A DNA stretch of 64,000 nucleotides from Acholeplasma sp. CAG:878 (lineage in GTDB: Bacteria > Bacillota_I > Bacilli_A > RF39 > UBA660): positions 1-64,000 of the forward strand of contig HF989913.1 of the NCBI GenBank assembly GCA_000432255.1, written 5' to 3'. A program made the position numbers and the translations under genes. Positions within the stretch are counted from its first letter, which is position 1. Each line of letters begins with the position of its first letter. Shown piece by piece: positions 1 through 7,776 of the stretch. The notes under the pieces are model-generated. The model ran no database searches. It was not told the origin of the DNA and worked only from the letters and a program-made list of their open reading frames with translations.

Positions 1-22
1 AATTTTTGGGGTTCAGTTCATA
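1..22. mobile_element. possible end of an IS3/IS150-type element at the window edge
   Basis: Read on the minus strand, the first bases give TGAACTGAACCCCAAAAATT. This has the TGAAC...ACCCCAAAAA look of terminal inverted repeats in the IS150 branch of the IS3 family. Only about 20 bases are visible and the rest would lie left of the window, so this is a weak call. An IS3-type remnant at 41187-41400 shows that such elements occur in this genome. Confidence 0.2.
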
Positions 23-31
23 AAGGATTTT

Positions 32-118
32 TCAAATTAATATTAAACTTGCTACTACTGAGCCAATCATTATAATTAAAAAGAAAATAGCAAAACCTTT
101 TTGTACTTTTGGATTCAA
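32..118 (-). CDS. 28-aa single-pass membrane peptide (Prli42/DUF4044-like)
   Basis: A TTG-initiated ORF encodes 28 residues. It opens NPKVQKGF, continues as one hydrophobic segment (about residues 9-27) and ends LILI. A GAGGTGAG ribosome-binding site (122-130) lies 4-7 nt upstream of the start, and a TATAAT box (137-142, minus) lies just before that, so the peptide has its own start signals. Very short Firmicute membrane peptides that open with N(K/P)KVQK followed by one helix include Prli42, which links the stressosome to the membrane, and DUF4044 proteins. The resemblance is in layout and the first residues only. It is divergent from spoIIM. Confidence 0.5.
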   Translation of the reverse strand: MNPKVQKGFAIFFLIIMIGSVVASLILI

Positions 119-207
119 TTAACTCACCTCAATATTATTATAATATATTTTTGATAATTTTGGAATATTATTTTAAAAATTTAATATGATTAGTTAGAGG
201 TGAAATA

Positions 208-819
208 ATGAAACTTAAAAATCATATTAAATTGGACAAGAATTTACTTATTTTTTTAATTGTACTTTTGATTGTAGGAATTATATCTGGTTCTTTATTT
301 GTAACTCTTCTAAGTAGCAGTGATAAGGCATTGGTAACTGATTATTTAAATAGTTTTTTAGATAAACTATCAAATCATCAAGTTGATTATTTATATGTGT
401 TTAAAAATTCTATTATCAGTAATATCATTTTAGTAATTTCTATTTGGCTACTTGGAATTTCTGTAATTGGGCTTCCGGTTATGCTTGCATTATATTTTTA
501 TAAAGCTTTCATTCTAGGTTTTAGTGTGGGAAGTATTATTGCTAATTATCATATTAAAGGTATTATATTTGGACTTGTATATGCAATAGGTCAAGCCATT
601 TTAATATTCGGTCTAATTATTTTATTAATATATGCGATGAGTTTTTCTTTTAAAATAATAAATTGTATTTTGAAGAAAAAACCATTAGATTTTCGTTTGA
701 TTATTAATAAATATGCTTTTATTTTAGGAATAATTGTCATAATAACTTTAATCGGATGCGTATATGATAGTTATCTAATGCCTATTATATCAAGTAGTCT
801 TGTAAATATTATAAGATAA
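208..819 (+). CDS. spoIIM: stage II sporulation protein M
   Basis: A 203-aa polytopic membrane protein. It has an N-terminal helix (about 13-36), a long extracytoplasmic loop, and then four hydrophobic segments at about 69-92, 96-117, 123-147 and 168-188. The 'GLPVMLALYFYKAFILGFSVG' region and the small final hydrophobic tail fit the SpoIIM family. In spore formers SpoIIM works with SpoIID and SpoIIP in peptidoglycan degradation during engulfment of the forespore. The start follows AGAGGTGA. No spoIID or spoIIP is visible nearby. With spoIIR and the cse60-like gene in this window, it supports descent from a sporulating lineage. Family assignment is by pattern, so some SpoIIM-like non-sporulation paralogues remain possible. 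Confidence 0.75.
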   Translation: MKLKNHIKLDKNLLIFLIVLLIVGIISGSLFVTLLSSSDKALVTDYLNSFLDKLSNHQVDYLYVFKNSIISNIILVISIWLLGISVIGLPVMLALYFYKAFILGFSVGSIIANYHIKGIIFGLVYAIGQAILIFGLIILLIYAMSFSFKIINCILKKKPLDFRLIINKYAFILGIIVIITLIGCVYDSYLMPIISSSLVNIIR

Positions 820-846
820 ATTATTTAATATTGTTTTAAAATGTGT

Positions 847-852
847 TATAAT
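847..852 (+). promoter_or_regulatory. extended -10 box of mnmA
   Basis: TGTTATAAT (extended -10) ends 17 nt before the mnmA ATG. The ribosome-binding site TTGGTGATT sits between them, so the 5' leader should be only about 10 nt long. No good -35 box is evident, which fits an extended -10 promoter. Confidence 0.6.
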
Positions 853-869
853 GTTCTTGGTGATTTTAC

Positions 870-1973
870 ATGAAAAAAGTAGTAATAGGTATGTCTGGTG
901 GGGTAGATAGTAGCGTAGCTGCTATCTTATTAAAAGAACAAGGCTATGAAGTTATTGGCCTTTTTATGCGTAACTGGGATTCTACAATTAACAATGATTT
1001 TTTGGGTAATCCTAATATAGATAATAATATATGTCCTCAGGAACAAGACTATAATGATGCTTTGGAAGTATGTAATAAAATTGGTATTTCACTTCATAGA
1101 GTTGATTTTGTAAAAGAATACTGGGATTACGTTTTTGAATATTTTTTAGATGAGTTAAAAAAAGGTAGAACTCCAAATCCAGATTTAATGTGTAATAAAT
1201 ATATTAAATTTGACATGTTTATAAAAGAAGCTTTAAAATTAGGAGCCGATTATATTGCTACTGGTCATTATGCATTATTAGAAGATGGAAAATTAAAAAA
1301 AGCATATGATTTGAATAAGGATCAGACATATTTTCTAGCACAAGTGCCTAAAGAAAAATTTAAAAATGTAATTTTTCCATTAGGAAAAATAGATAAACCA
1401 GAAGTAAGAAAAATTGCTTTAAAATACAATTTAATTACAGCTAAAAAGAAAGATTCTACTGGTATATGTTTTATTGGAGAGAGAAATTTTAAAAATTTTT
1501 TAGAAAACTATTTACCAAATATACCTGGAAAGATTGTTAATATTGACACTAATGAAGTATTAGGAGAACATATAGGATTGATGTATTATACAATTGGACA
1601 AAGACGAGGGTTAAATGTTGGTGGGACTTTAGATAGATTATTTGTAGTTGGTAAAGATTTAAATAAAAATATATTATATGTTGCAATAGGTGATGAAAAC
1701 GAGAAGTTAAAAAGCGATATGGCAATAATTGATAATATAAATTGGTTGAGTGATAGTAAACCTAATAAATGTATGGCAAAATTCAGATATCGTCAAAATG
1801 ATAATCCGGTTGAGCTTATTTATCATGATGATTATATTGTTGTAAAATATCCTCAGAGAATTAAAGCAGTGACGCCAGGACAAGCATGTGTCTTATATTT
1901 AGATGATGAATGTATCGGAAGTGGAATTATAAAAGAAGTATATAAAAATAATGAGAAATTATGGTATTTATAA
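870..1973 (+). CDS. mnmA: tRNA-specific 2-thiouridylase MnmA
   Basis: A 367-aa cytoplasmic enzyme that inserts sulfur at C2 of the wobble uridine (U34) in tRNA-Lys, -Glu and -Gln. The ATP-pyrophosphatase P-loop SGGVDSS is at residues 9-15. The catalytic cysteine pair is present: C108 in NPDLMCNKYIKF and C200 in STGICFIGERNF. The motif ATGHYA (about 130-135) and the C-terminal beta-barrel are also present. Length matches the family. It needs a cysteine desulfurase as sulfur donor; sufS (14309-15496) is the only one seen here. Its terminator hairpin overlaps the last codons. Confidence 0.95.
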   Translation: MKKVVIGMSGGVDSSVAAILLKEQGYEVIGLFMRNWDSTINNDFLGNPNIDNNICPQEQDYNDALEVCNKIGISLHRVDFVKEYWDYVFEYFLDELKKGRTPNPDLMCNKYIKFDMFIKEALKLGADYIATGHYALLEDGKLKKAYDLNKDQTYFLAQVPKEKFKNVIFPLGKIDKPEVRKIALKYNLITAKKKDSTGICFIGERNFKNFLENYLPNIPGKIVNIDTNEVLGEHIGLMYYTIGQRRGLNVGGTLDRLFVVGKDLNKNILYVAIGDENEKLKSDMAIIDNINWLSDSKPNKCMAKFRYRQNDNPVELIYHDDYIVVKYPQRIKAVTPGQACVLYLDDECIGSGIIKEVYKNNEKLWYL

Positions 1974-1984
1974 TTTCTTTTTTT
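1954..1984 (+). terminator. rho-independent terminator of mnmA
   Basis: A 9-bp stem AGAAATTAT/ATAATTTCT with a 7-nt loop is followed by seven T residues. The left arm lies inside the mnmA coding sequence. Confidence 0.7.
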
Positions 1985-2000
1985 AACCTTTACTTTACAC

Positions 2001-2028
2001 TTGACATTTGACAATAATGTGATACAAT
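2001..2028 (+). promoter_or_regulatory. sigma-A-type promoter of the HTH gene
   Basis: A perfect TTGACA (2001-2006) is separated by 16 nt from TACAAT (2023-2028). A second TTGACA overlaps the spacer (2008-2013) but is too close to the -10 to serve as its -35. Confidence 0.75.
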
Positions 2029-2049
2029 GTTATTGGGAGGTTTTAAGTA

Positions 2050-2835
2050 ATGGACAGATTAAATGAAATATTAAAAGAATTAGGAATTTCCAAGGTAAAA
2101 TTAGCAAAATTTTTAGGTGTATCTAGGCAAATGATATATAATTATTTGGAATTAGATAACATCAATAAATGGCCTAAAGATAAAAAAGTATTATTGTTAA
2201 ATTTATTAGGTATAAAATCTGTTGAAGAAATCGATGATATTAAGGTAGATACTGATTATATATATGAAGTAGATGCTAGACTAAATACTGTATGTACTAA
2301 AATTGCTGCTGAACCGATTGTTGATACCGGCGAATTATATGATGGATTAACTAATAAACAAAAACAATTGTTACAAGATATTACTTTATTGATTAAAGAA
2401 CAATTTGAAGAAAACGATGAAAATGGAGAAGCATATAATACATATAAATATTTATATCATTACTTACAAGCCATGGAATCTTCACCTGAATTAAAATATA
2501 TTTTAGGTTATGTTTCTAAAGCAACAGGATATACTAAACCGATGGAATTTGCATTTGACGAAGATGAACAATTCTTATTTGAAAGTATACTTTTCTCAGC
2601 TTTTTCATTGTATCAGGGTGGGGGAGCATCAAAAACAAAAATTGCTGCTGCACATGAAAGATTTGTTGCTCAAATTGAACACAAAATGGAAGAAAAACTT
2701 AGTCGAACCATGGAATTAAATGCTACAAAAGTTCAGGCCTTAAGAGAACTAGGGTATACCGAAATTAATGAGCAGAATGCCGCAGAAGTTTTAGAAAAAA
2801 TGGCAGAAATTCAGTCTCGTAAAGTTACAAATTAA
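2050..2835 (+). CDS. helix-turn-helix domain protein of unknown role
   Basis: 261 aa. The N-terminus (about 1-60) is a short XRE-like helix-turn-helix: LNEILKELGISKVKLAKFLG followed by VSRQMIYNYL. The rest is helical, acidic and without a membrane segment, and I do not recognise the family. A GGGAGG ribosome-binding site precedes the ATG, and a strong TTGACA/TACAAT promoter drives it as a single gene closed by a bidirectional terminator. The promoter strength suggests a well-expressed protein rather than a minor accessory regulator. The DNA-binding role is inferred from the N-terminal motif only. Confidence 0.7.
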   Translation: MDRLNEILKELGISKVKLAKFLGVSRQMIYNYLELDNINKWPKDKKVLLLNLLGIKSVEEIDDIKVDTDYIYEVDARLNTVCTKIAAEPIVDTGELYDGLTNKQKQLLQDITLLIKEQFEENDENGEAYNTYKYLYHYLQAMESSPELKYILGYVSKATGYTKPMEFAFDEDEQFLFESILFSAFSLYQGGGASKTKIAAAHERFVAQIEHKMEEKLSRTMELNATKVQALRELGYTEINEQNAAEVLEKMAEIQSRKVTN

Positions 2836-2856
2836 AATAAAATTAACTATCAATAT

Positions 2857-2896
2857 AAAAAGATTGTTACCAATAATAATAGGTTACAATCTTTTT
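2857..2896. terminator. bidirectional terminator
   Basis: AAAAGATTGTTACC and GGTTACAATCTTTT form a 14-bp stem with one mismatch around an AATAATAATA loop. The A-run and T-run flanks let it serve the HTH gene (plus strand) and the convergent DUF2726 gene (minus strand). Confidence 0.75.
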
Positions 2897-2906
2897 AATT
2901 AAATAT

Positions 2907-3557
2907 TTATAAACTATCTGTCCAACTTTGATAATCAAATCCGTCAGAGTTATTTTTTTTATTTACTATTTCATTCGAATTAGATTCGTTTTCAATATTG
3001 TTTTCTTTATTTAGTTCTTTTTTAATTCTGTTTATAACATATTCTTTTTCATTAGGATAACAAGTATAAAATTTCATTAATTTAATACCAGTATCATTAC
3101 AAATTTTTTGTATTTTTAAATCTCTATCTTTCCTTGAAAGTTCATTATGTGTTTTATCATTAATTTCAATCAACAATAACAATTCTTTATAGTCTTTTGA
3201 AAAAATGGCAAAATCAATATTTCTAAATAATTCACTATAATATTTATTATTATTTATTTTCTTTATTATACTGGCAAGATTAATTTGAGGCATTATTTCA
3301 TATTCTTCTTTTAGTTCTTCTAATATTTTGTAAAATTTAAACTCATAATTACTCATTAGAGGTTTTTGTTCATATATAGTTATATTATCATTATTATTTT
3401 CTTCAGGTGTTATATCATATTCTTTAATAATATAATCAATATTTTTGTTAAATGCTGATTTATTTTTTTTAGATTCTTTTTTTAATGCCTTCCATAATAT
3501 TATTAACAATAAAAAGAATATTATTGCTAATATATCAGTTAATTCTGGTACCATCAT
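2907..3557 (-). CDS. membrane-anchored DUF2726 (endonuclease-fold) protein
   Basis: 216 aa. One N-terminal membrane helix (about 7-24) is followed by a charged linker and then a DUF2726-like domain at about 68-190. The conserved run is typical: an acidic N-terminal helix, PQINLASII, then IDFAIF, LLLIEINDKTH and RKDRDLKI. DUF2726 is a PD-(D/E)xK-type nuclease fold. D and E/N candidates sit in IDFAIF and LIEIND, but catalysis is not proven. The start follows AAGGAGGAAGA, and two adjacent ATG codons are available. The C-terminal tail is Asn/Ser/Glu-rich and low in complexity. An unknown membrane protein gene lies just upstream on the same strand. Confidence 0.7.
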   Translation of the reverse strand: MMVPELTDILAIIFFLLLIILWKALKKESKKNKSAFNKNIDYIIKEYDITPEENNNDNITIYEQKPLMSNYEFKFYKILEELKEEYEIMPQINLASIIKKINNNKYYSELFRNIDFAIFSKDYKELLLLIEINDKTHNELSRKDRDLKIQKICNDTGIKLMKFYTCYPNEKEYVINRIKKELNKENNIENESNSNEIVNKKNNSDGFDYQSWTDSL

Positions 3558-3635
3558 TCTATCTTCCTCCTTAATTCACTACTTCCGATAATCTATATTA
3601 TGTTAATTTATATATTTTAAAATCACTATTTTATT

Positions 3636-4472
3636 CTATTTATATAATGTTATATCTGTTAAATAAACTAATTTAATTTCTTTATCGCAGTTAACTATTT
3701 TTTCATTATTTTGTTTTAATTCATATAAACATGATATTGCTTTTTCATCATTATAAACTATTATTATATACTCGTTATTTGTATCTTTATCATAATACTT
3801 ATAATAATCACTGTGATTATAATGATTAACATTTATTTCTGTAAATATATAATTTAAAATTGAAATTACAAATGGAATAAATATAAAAAGAGTTAATAAC
3901 GAAATTATCAAAATATCATCAATGACTCCACTTTTTTCTTTGTTACTATCAGATATAAAATCAATGAAGTCATCTATAAATTTTTTACATGATAACCAAA
4001 ATATAAAAATTAAAAAATCAATGCCGATAGCAAAAAGAACGTTTTGAAAAAATGATGTTGTATAAATATTACCATAATAGTTTAAAAAACATACTGAGAA
4101 AAGAATAAAAAAATGTTTAATAGCCCAAAACTTCAAGTAATCAAAGCTAAAAAATATTTTAACTTTTTTTAAAAATGGTTTGTTTTTCTTTTTAAAGAAT
4201 ACATAGTATTGTAAATAATATAAAATAACTGAAATCAACAGTATAAATACAAATATAATATCAAAAATAAATGCATTTATATTAAAATTATCAATTAATA
4301 TCAAATCAAGTGGTATATTATAGTAATGATAAATTGATGTTTTTAATACAAATTTATAATAACCATATACTATAATTAATAAACTAACAATTAATCCTAC
4401 AAATGCGACAAAATCGTTTTTAATACTATTATTAATTCCTGTTTTTAGTTTTTTTTTAATATCATAAAGCAT
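3636..4472 (-). CDS. polytopic membrane protein, unknown
   Basis: 278 aa with about five hydrophobic segments (about 22-42, 63-90, 113-135, 141-160 and 188-212), then a charged, tyrosine-rich C-terminal domain of about 65 residues. I do not recognise the family. Base composition is even more AT-rich than its neighbours, and Asn/Tyr/Ile codons dominate. It ends 78 bp upstream of the DUF2726 gene on the same strand, so the two may be co-transcribed. Together they look like an accessory pair rather than core genes. Confidence 0.55.
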   Translation of the reverse strand: MLYDIKKKLKTGINNSIKNDFVAFVGLIVSLLIIVYGYYKFVLKTSIYHYYNIPLDLILIDNFNINAFIFDIIFVFILLISVILYYLQYYVFFKKKNKPFLKKVKIFFSFDYLKFWAIKHFFILFSVCFLNYYGNIYTTSFFQNVLFAIGIDFLIFIFWLSCKKFIDDFIDFISDSNKEKSGVIDDILIISLLTLFIFIPFVISILNYIFTEINVNHYNHSDYYKYYDKDTNNEYIIIVYNDEKAISCLYELKQNNEKIVNCDKEIKLVYLTDITLYK

Positions 4473-4659
4473 AATACTCTACTTCCCTTCTTTACTACGA
4501 AAAAAAAGCAATATTAAACAAAAGTCAATACTGCTAACTTATAGATATATTATATCTTTAAATTTGCATTTTGTCTATATTTTTATAAAAATTTTAAAAA
4601 AATAATATTTTATGAATAATATTAATTTTTTTGTAAATATTATTATTGGGTGATAAAGG

Positions 4660-4794
4660 ATGAAAAAACAAAGTCTAAAAAACAGCAAATCATGTAAAGA
4701 TGCTAACACTAATAAAAGTGCTAATAGACAAAGTTCATTTGACGCTAATACAAATTGTAGAGCAAATGAATCAGATACAAGAAGTGCTGAATAG
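4660..4794 (+). CDS. 44-aa Asn/Ser/Lys-rich hydrophilic peptide
   Basis: A short ORF starts MKKQSLKNSKSCKDANTNKS and ends ESDTRSAE. A GGGTGAT ribosome-binding site lies 6-7 nt upstream and a strong terminator follows at once. It has almost no hydrophobic residues, two cysteines and several N/S/A/D-rich motifs. Small soluble peptides of this composition are frequent in spore formers, where some are spore core or coat components. I see no diagnostic motif of alpha/beta- or gamma-type SASPs. The defined gene boundaries argue that it is real; function is unknown. Confidence 0.5.
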   Translation: MKKQSLKNSKSCKDANTNKSANRQSSFDANTNCRANESDTRSAE

Positions 4795-4804
4795 TTAACC
4801 CAGT

Positions 4805-4830
4805 AAAAAAGACATTTATTTGTCTTTTTT
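4805..4830. terminator. bidirectional terminator
   Basis: A perfect 10-bp stem AAAAAAGACA/TGTCTTTTTT with a 6-nt loop lies between the 44-aa ORF and the convergent ZIP gene, whose stop codon overlaps the right arm. Confidence 0.8.
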
Positions 4831-5587
4831 ATTTTATTATATGAGTTATATACATAAATAACATGCCTATTATAAAAAATAAATATGTTAAAAATTTGTT
4901 ATTATATTTTTTCGATGTTGGTAATAATTCAAATATTGCTATATAACCCATTATTCCAGCTATAAAACTAAATAAATACCCCATTACATTATCAGTAATA
5001 AAATTGCTCAAAAATATATATGTTAATAAAGCTCCAAGTGGTTCTGATAAACCAGATATAAGTGTATATAAAATTGCTTTAAATTTGCTTTTTGTAGCAT
5101 AATAAATAGGAACTGATATACTAATACCTTCTGGTATATTGTGTAATGCTATGGCTATTGCTAATGATAAACCTAATGATACGTTACTCGTAGTAGCCAT
5201 AAATGTCGCAATGCCTTCTGGTATATTATGGAAAATTATTGCTAGCATCGATATAATCCCTACTCTATATAGTCCATTTGATTTTCCTTTATTTTCTACA
5301 TTTCCCGGGAAATAATGATTTATTAACATTGTGAATATTATACCTATATTTACAAATATTAACATGTAAACGATTGTTAAAAACATATTTTTTTCTTTAA
5401 ATATAAAGGAAAATGACTCTGGCAATAAATCTGTTAAAGAAACGCACAACATAACACCAGCAGCAAATGACAATGACGAAATAATGATATTATCTGTTTT
5501 GTTTTTTAAAAAGATTGGAATTGTACCAATCATTGTTGAAAGACCAGCTATAATAGTTAATATAAATCCTGTACTTACATTTTCCAT
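4829..5587 (-). CDS. ZIP-family divalent metal transporter
   Basis: 252 aa with eight predicted membrane helices. The two diagnostic metal-binding helices are clear: FHNIPEGIATFMA (about 116-128) and ALHNIPEGISISVPIY (about 147-162). Their His/Asn/Glu residues form the binuclear metal site of ZIP proteins. The family imports Zn2+, Fe2+ or Mn2+ into the cytoplasm. The pattern is closest to the bacterial ZupT/GufA branch. A TTGGTGAGATT ribosome-binding site supports the ATG. Single gene, closed by the bidirectional terminator. Metal specificity cannot be read from the sequence. Confidence 0.88.
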   Translation of the reverse strand: MENVSTGFILTIIAGLSTMIGTIPIFLKNKTDNIIISSLSFAAGVMLCVSLTDLLPESFSFIFKEKNMFLTIVYMLIFVNIGIIFTMLINHYFPGNVENKGKSNGLYRVGIISMLAIIFHNIPEGIATFMATTSNVSLGLSLAIAIALHNIPEGISISVPIYYATKSKFKAILYTLISGLSEPLGALLTYIFLSNFITDNVMGYLFSFIAGIMGYIAIFELLPTSKKYNNKFLTYLFFIIGMLFMYITHIIK

Positions 5588-5647
5588 AATCTCACCAATA
5601 AATTATATGAAAAAAAATTTTTATTATTAAATTTTAAAAAATTATGA

Positions 5648-5653
5648 TATAAT
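5648..5653 (+). promoter_or_regulatory. extended -10 box before the DUF7666-like gene
   Basis: TGATATAAT, an extended -10 element, lies 23 nt before the ATG, and AAGGTGATT acts as the ribosome-binding site. Confidence 0.55.
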
Positions 5654-5676
5654 ATATAACCAGATAAGGTGATTTT

Positions 5677-6120
5677 ATGGAAATAAAAGGATTTAAAGCA
5701 TTTCTTCCAGGTCTTAAAACACTAGAGGGAAATTCAAAATTAGAAGTTGGAAATAAATACCATGTTGATGGTCCAGTAATATTTAATCGTAATGGTTTTC
5801 ATTTCTGTAAAAGACTAGAAGATACACTTCATTTTTTTAGTGGTTATAAATCAGATATCGATATATGTGAAGTAATAGGAAGTGGTGATATTCATCAAAC
5901 TTGGAGTGATTACTATGGCTATTATGATTTATATGCAGCAAGTGATTTAGAAATCGTTAGAAAATTATCCAGATTAGAAATATTAAAAATGTACAAAGAA
6001 ATTGCTCAAAACTATAGTGATATAAGAATATCAAGATTTTTAAGATACTACCCTAACCTTACACAAGAAGAATTAGAATATATGGGAGTTAAAGATAAAA
6101 CTTATACATTTTATTATTAA
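5677..6120 (+). CDS. DUF7666-like small protein
   Basis: 147 aa, soluble. The opening, IKGFKAFLPGL followed by LEVGNKYHVDGPV and then NGFHFCKRLEDTLHFF, matches the 'GFKGF...GFHFC...' pattern of DUF7666 proteins. Those proteins occur widely in phages, plasmids and Firmicute genomes, often with leucine-rich or pentapeptide repeats attached. Here only the core domain and a short helical tail are present. Function is unknown. Single gene with its own extended -10 promoter and terminator. Confidence 0.6.
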   Translation: MEIKGFKAFLPGLKTLEGNSKLEVGNKYHVDGPVIFNRNGFHFCKRLEDTLHFFSGYKSDIDICEVIGSGDIHQTWSDYYGYYDLYAASDLEIVRKLSRLEILKMYKEIAQNYSDIRISRFLRYYPNLTQEELEYMGVKDKTYTFYY

Positions 6121-6150
6121 AAAACAATATATATCAACTATATTGTTTTA
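6121..6150 (+). terminator. terminator of the DUF7666-like gene
   Basis: An 11-bp perfect stem AAAACAATATA/TATATTGTTTT with a 7-nt loop is followed by a T-rich tract. Confidence 0.7.
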
Positions 6151-6803
6151 ATTTTTTTATTTCTTCTTTATTACTTATTCTATTAGATTCAACTATTTTA
6201 GATATTGCTTTATTATATGTCCATTTATCCAGTTTGTTATTAAGCAAGTATTTACATGTTTCAGTGGGATATTTAATAACATATAGATATTAACCAAGCA
6301 ATAGCCATTTTACAATAATATTTTTTATTATTAATACTATCACAGATTTTAAAAATATCGTTTAGATACTTAGGTTCAATATAATAATTTAATAATAAAA
6401 CCAGTCCAACTCTTATTTCAAATTCATTGTTTGAATTTACATATTCAACTATTTTTTTATACCCTACTTCTTTATTTTTTTTAAATATTTTAAAATTACC
6501 CACTACAATATCACATGTTGCCCAGTTATCAATGTACGGAATGAAATCATCAAATAATTTTATAATTTCATTAAAGTCACTATTTAAATAAGTTATAATC
6601 AAACCGTGAATAATTGTATCTTCATAATATTTGTGTTCACAATTGTTAATGTATTCAATATAATTATGTTTACTTATATTTTTAGCTATTTCTTTTAATT
6701 TAGGTGTTCTAATTCCAATTATTTCTTTTTTTATTAACTTTTGATGAAATTCTTTATATTTTAAATCTTGTAATGAGTATAATTTATTGTAAAAGTTATC
6801 CAT
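6134..6803 (-). pseudogene. AlkD-like DNA alkylation repair protein, frameshifted near the 3' end
   Basis: The main frame (start ATG 6803, coupled to the xerD stop; an ATG at 6827 is also open) reads to TAA at 6273. It carries the HEAT-repeat features of AlkD glycosylases, including NWATCD and KMAIAWLISICY. The protein then stops about 45 residues short. In the next frame, starting exactly there, the sequence continues YVIKYPTETCKYLLNNKLDK and WTYNKAISKIVESNRIS, ending at TGA 6134-6136. That is the expected AlkD C-terminus. Loss of two bases (AT) in a TATATT stretch near 6285 would explain it and restore ICYIKYP. The truncated product may still fold; most conserved residues precede the break. 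AlkD removes alkylated bases from DNA. Confidence 0.75.
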
Positions 6804-7683
6804 GTGGGTGAAAGTTGTGATAGTCATTTTCTAATTTTTTATTAGAAACATGAGTATAAATTTGTGTTGTTTGAAGAGAAGAATGTCCTAGCATCTCTTG
6901 AATTGATTTTATATCAGTTCCACTATCTAGCAAATGTGTAGCAAATGAATGTCTTAAAGTGTGAGGTGAAAACTCTGTTTTAATATTTTTCTTAATTGCT
7001 AATTCTTTAATTAATTTATAAAACGATTGTCTTGATATTTTTTTCCCGTGATTATTTAAAAATAGATAATCTGTATAGTTTTTTTTAATCAATTCTTCTC
7101 TAAAATTATTTACATATAATTTTAAATAATACATAGCATATTCACCAATCGGAATGATTCTTTCTTTATTTCCTTTGCCCATTGTCCTTAATAATTCCAT
7201 ATCATAATCTATATCATGTATTTTTAAATTTACAAGTTCACTAACTCGAACTCCAGTTGCATACATTAACTCTAACATTGCTTTATTCCTATAACTATAT
7301 TTATTAATCAAGTCTATATCTAAAAGTTTATCAACTTCTTCTTTTGATAAGACTTTAGGTAAACTCTTTCTAAATTTGGGAGCTTCAACATATTCTAATG
7401 GGTCAGTAGTTAAGTACTTTTCAATTATTAAAAATTTATAAAAACTTCTTAAACAAGACATATTTTGATTAATTGTTTTTGGAGACATTCTGTTATCTTT
7501 TAAATACTTCAAATAATCTTTGATATCGTTTTTTTTAATTGTTTTTAAATTTAAATTGTTTTTTTTCATAAAAGTACAATATTTATTTAAACAATATGTA
7601 TAACTTTCTATAGTAGCGTTGCTATATTTTTTATCTATTAATAAATAGTTTTGAAAATCTCTTATTTTTTGTTCGAATTGCAT
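6796..7683 (-). CDS. xerD: tyrosine recombinase XerD/XerC
   Basis: 295 aa. The N-terminal SAM-like core-binding domain is at about 1-90. The catalytic domain carries the full set: R146 (ATGVRVSE), K170 (GKGNKER), H241 and R244 (HTLRHSFATH), H267 (LGHSS) and the nucleophile Y276 (IYTHV). Length and motifs fit the chromosome-dimer-resolution recombinases, which act at dif with FtsK, rather than phage integrases. The stop overlaps the ATG of the AlkD-like gene (ATGGATAA), suggesting translational coupling. XerC versus XerD cannot be decided from one sequence; the symbol is the closer match by general look. Confidence 0.85.
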   Translation of the reverse strand: MQFEQKIRDFQNYLLIDKKYSNATIESYTYCLNKYCTFMKKNNLNLKTIKKNDIKDYLKYLKDNRMSPKTINQNMSCLRSFYKFLIIEKYLTTDPLEYVEAPKFRKSLPKVLSKEEVDKLLDIDLINKYSYRNKAMLELMYATGVRVSELVNLKIHDIDYDMELLRTMGKGNKERIIPIGEYAMYYLKLYVNNFREELIKKNYTDYLFLNNHGKKISRQSFYKLIKELAIKKNIKTEFSPHTLRHSFATHLLDSGTDIKSIQEMLGHSSLQTTQIYTHVSNKKLENDYHNFHPHG

Positions 7684-7754
7684 ACTATCACCATTATTAT
7701 TATACCACTTTTATAAGTAATGTGTTAATACTATCTTTTTTTTGTTTTTTTTGG

Positions 7755-7760
7755 TAAAAT
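7755..7760 (+). promoter_or_regulatory. -10 box of rarA
   Basis: TTTTGGTAAAAT precedes the start codon by 16 nt, with GGTGATT in between: another example of the compact start layout. Confidence 0.5.
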
Positions 7761-7776
7761 AATTATGGTGATTTTT

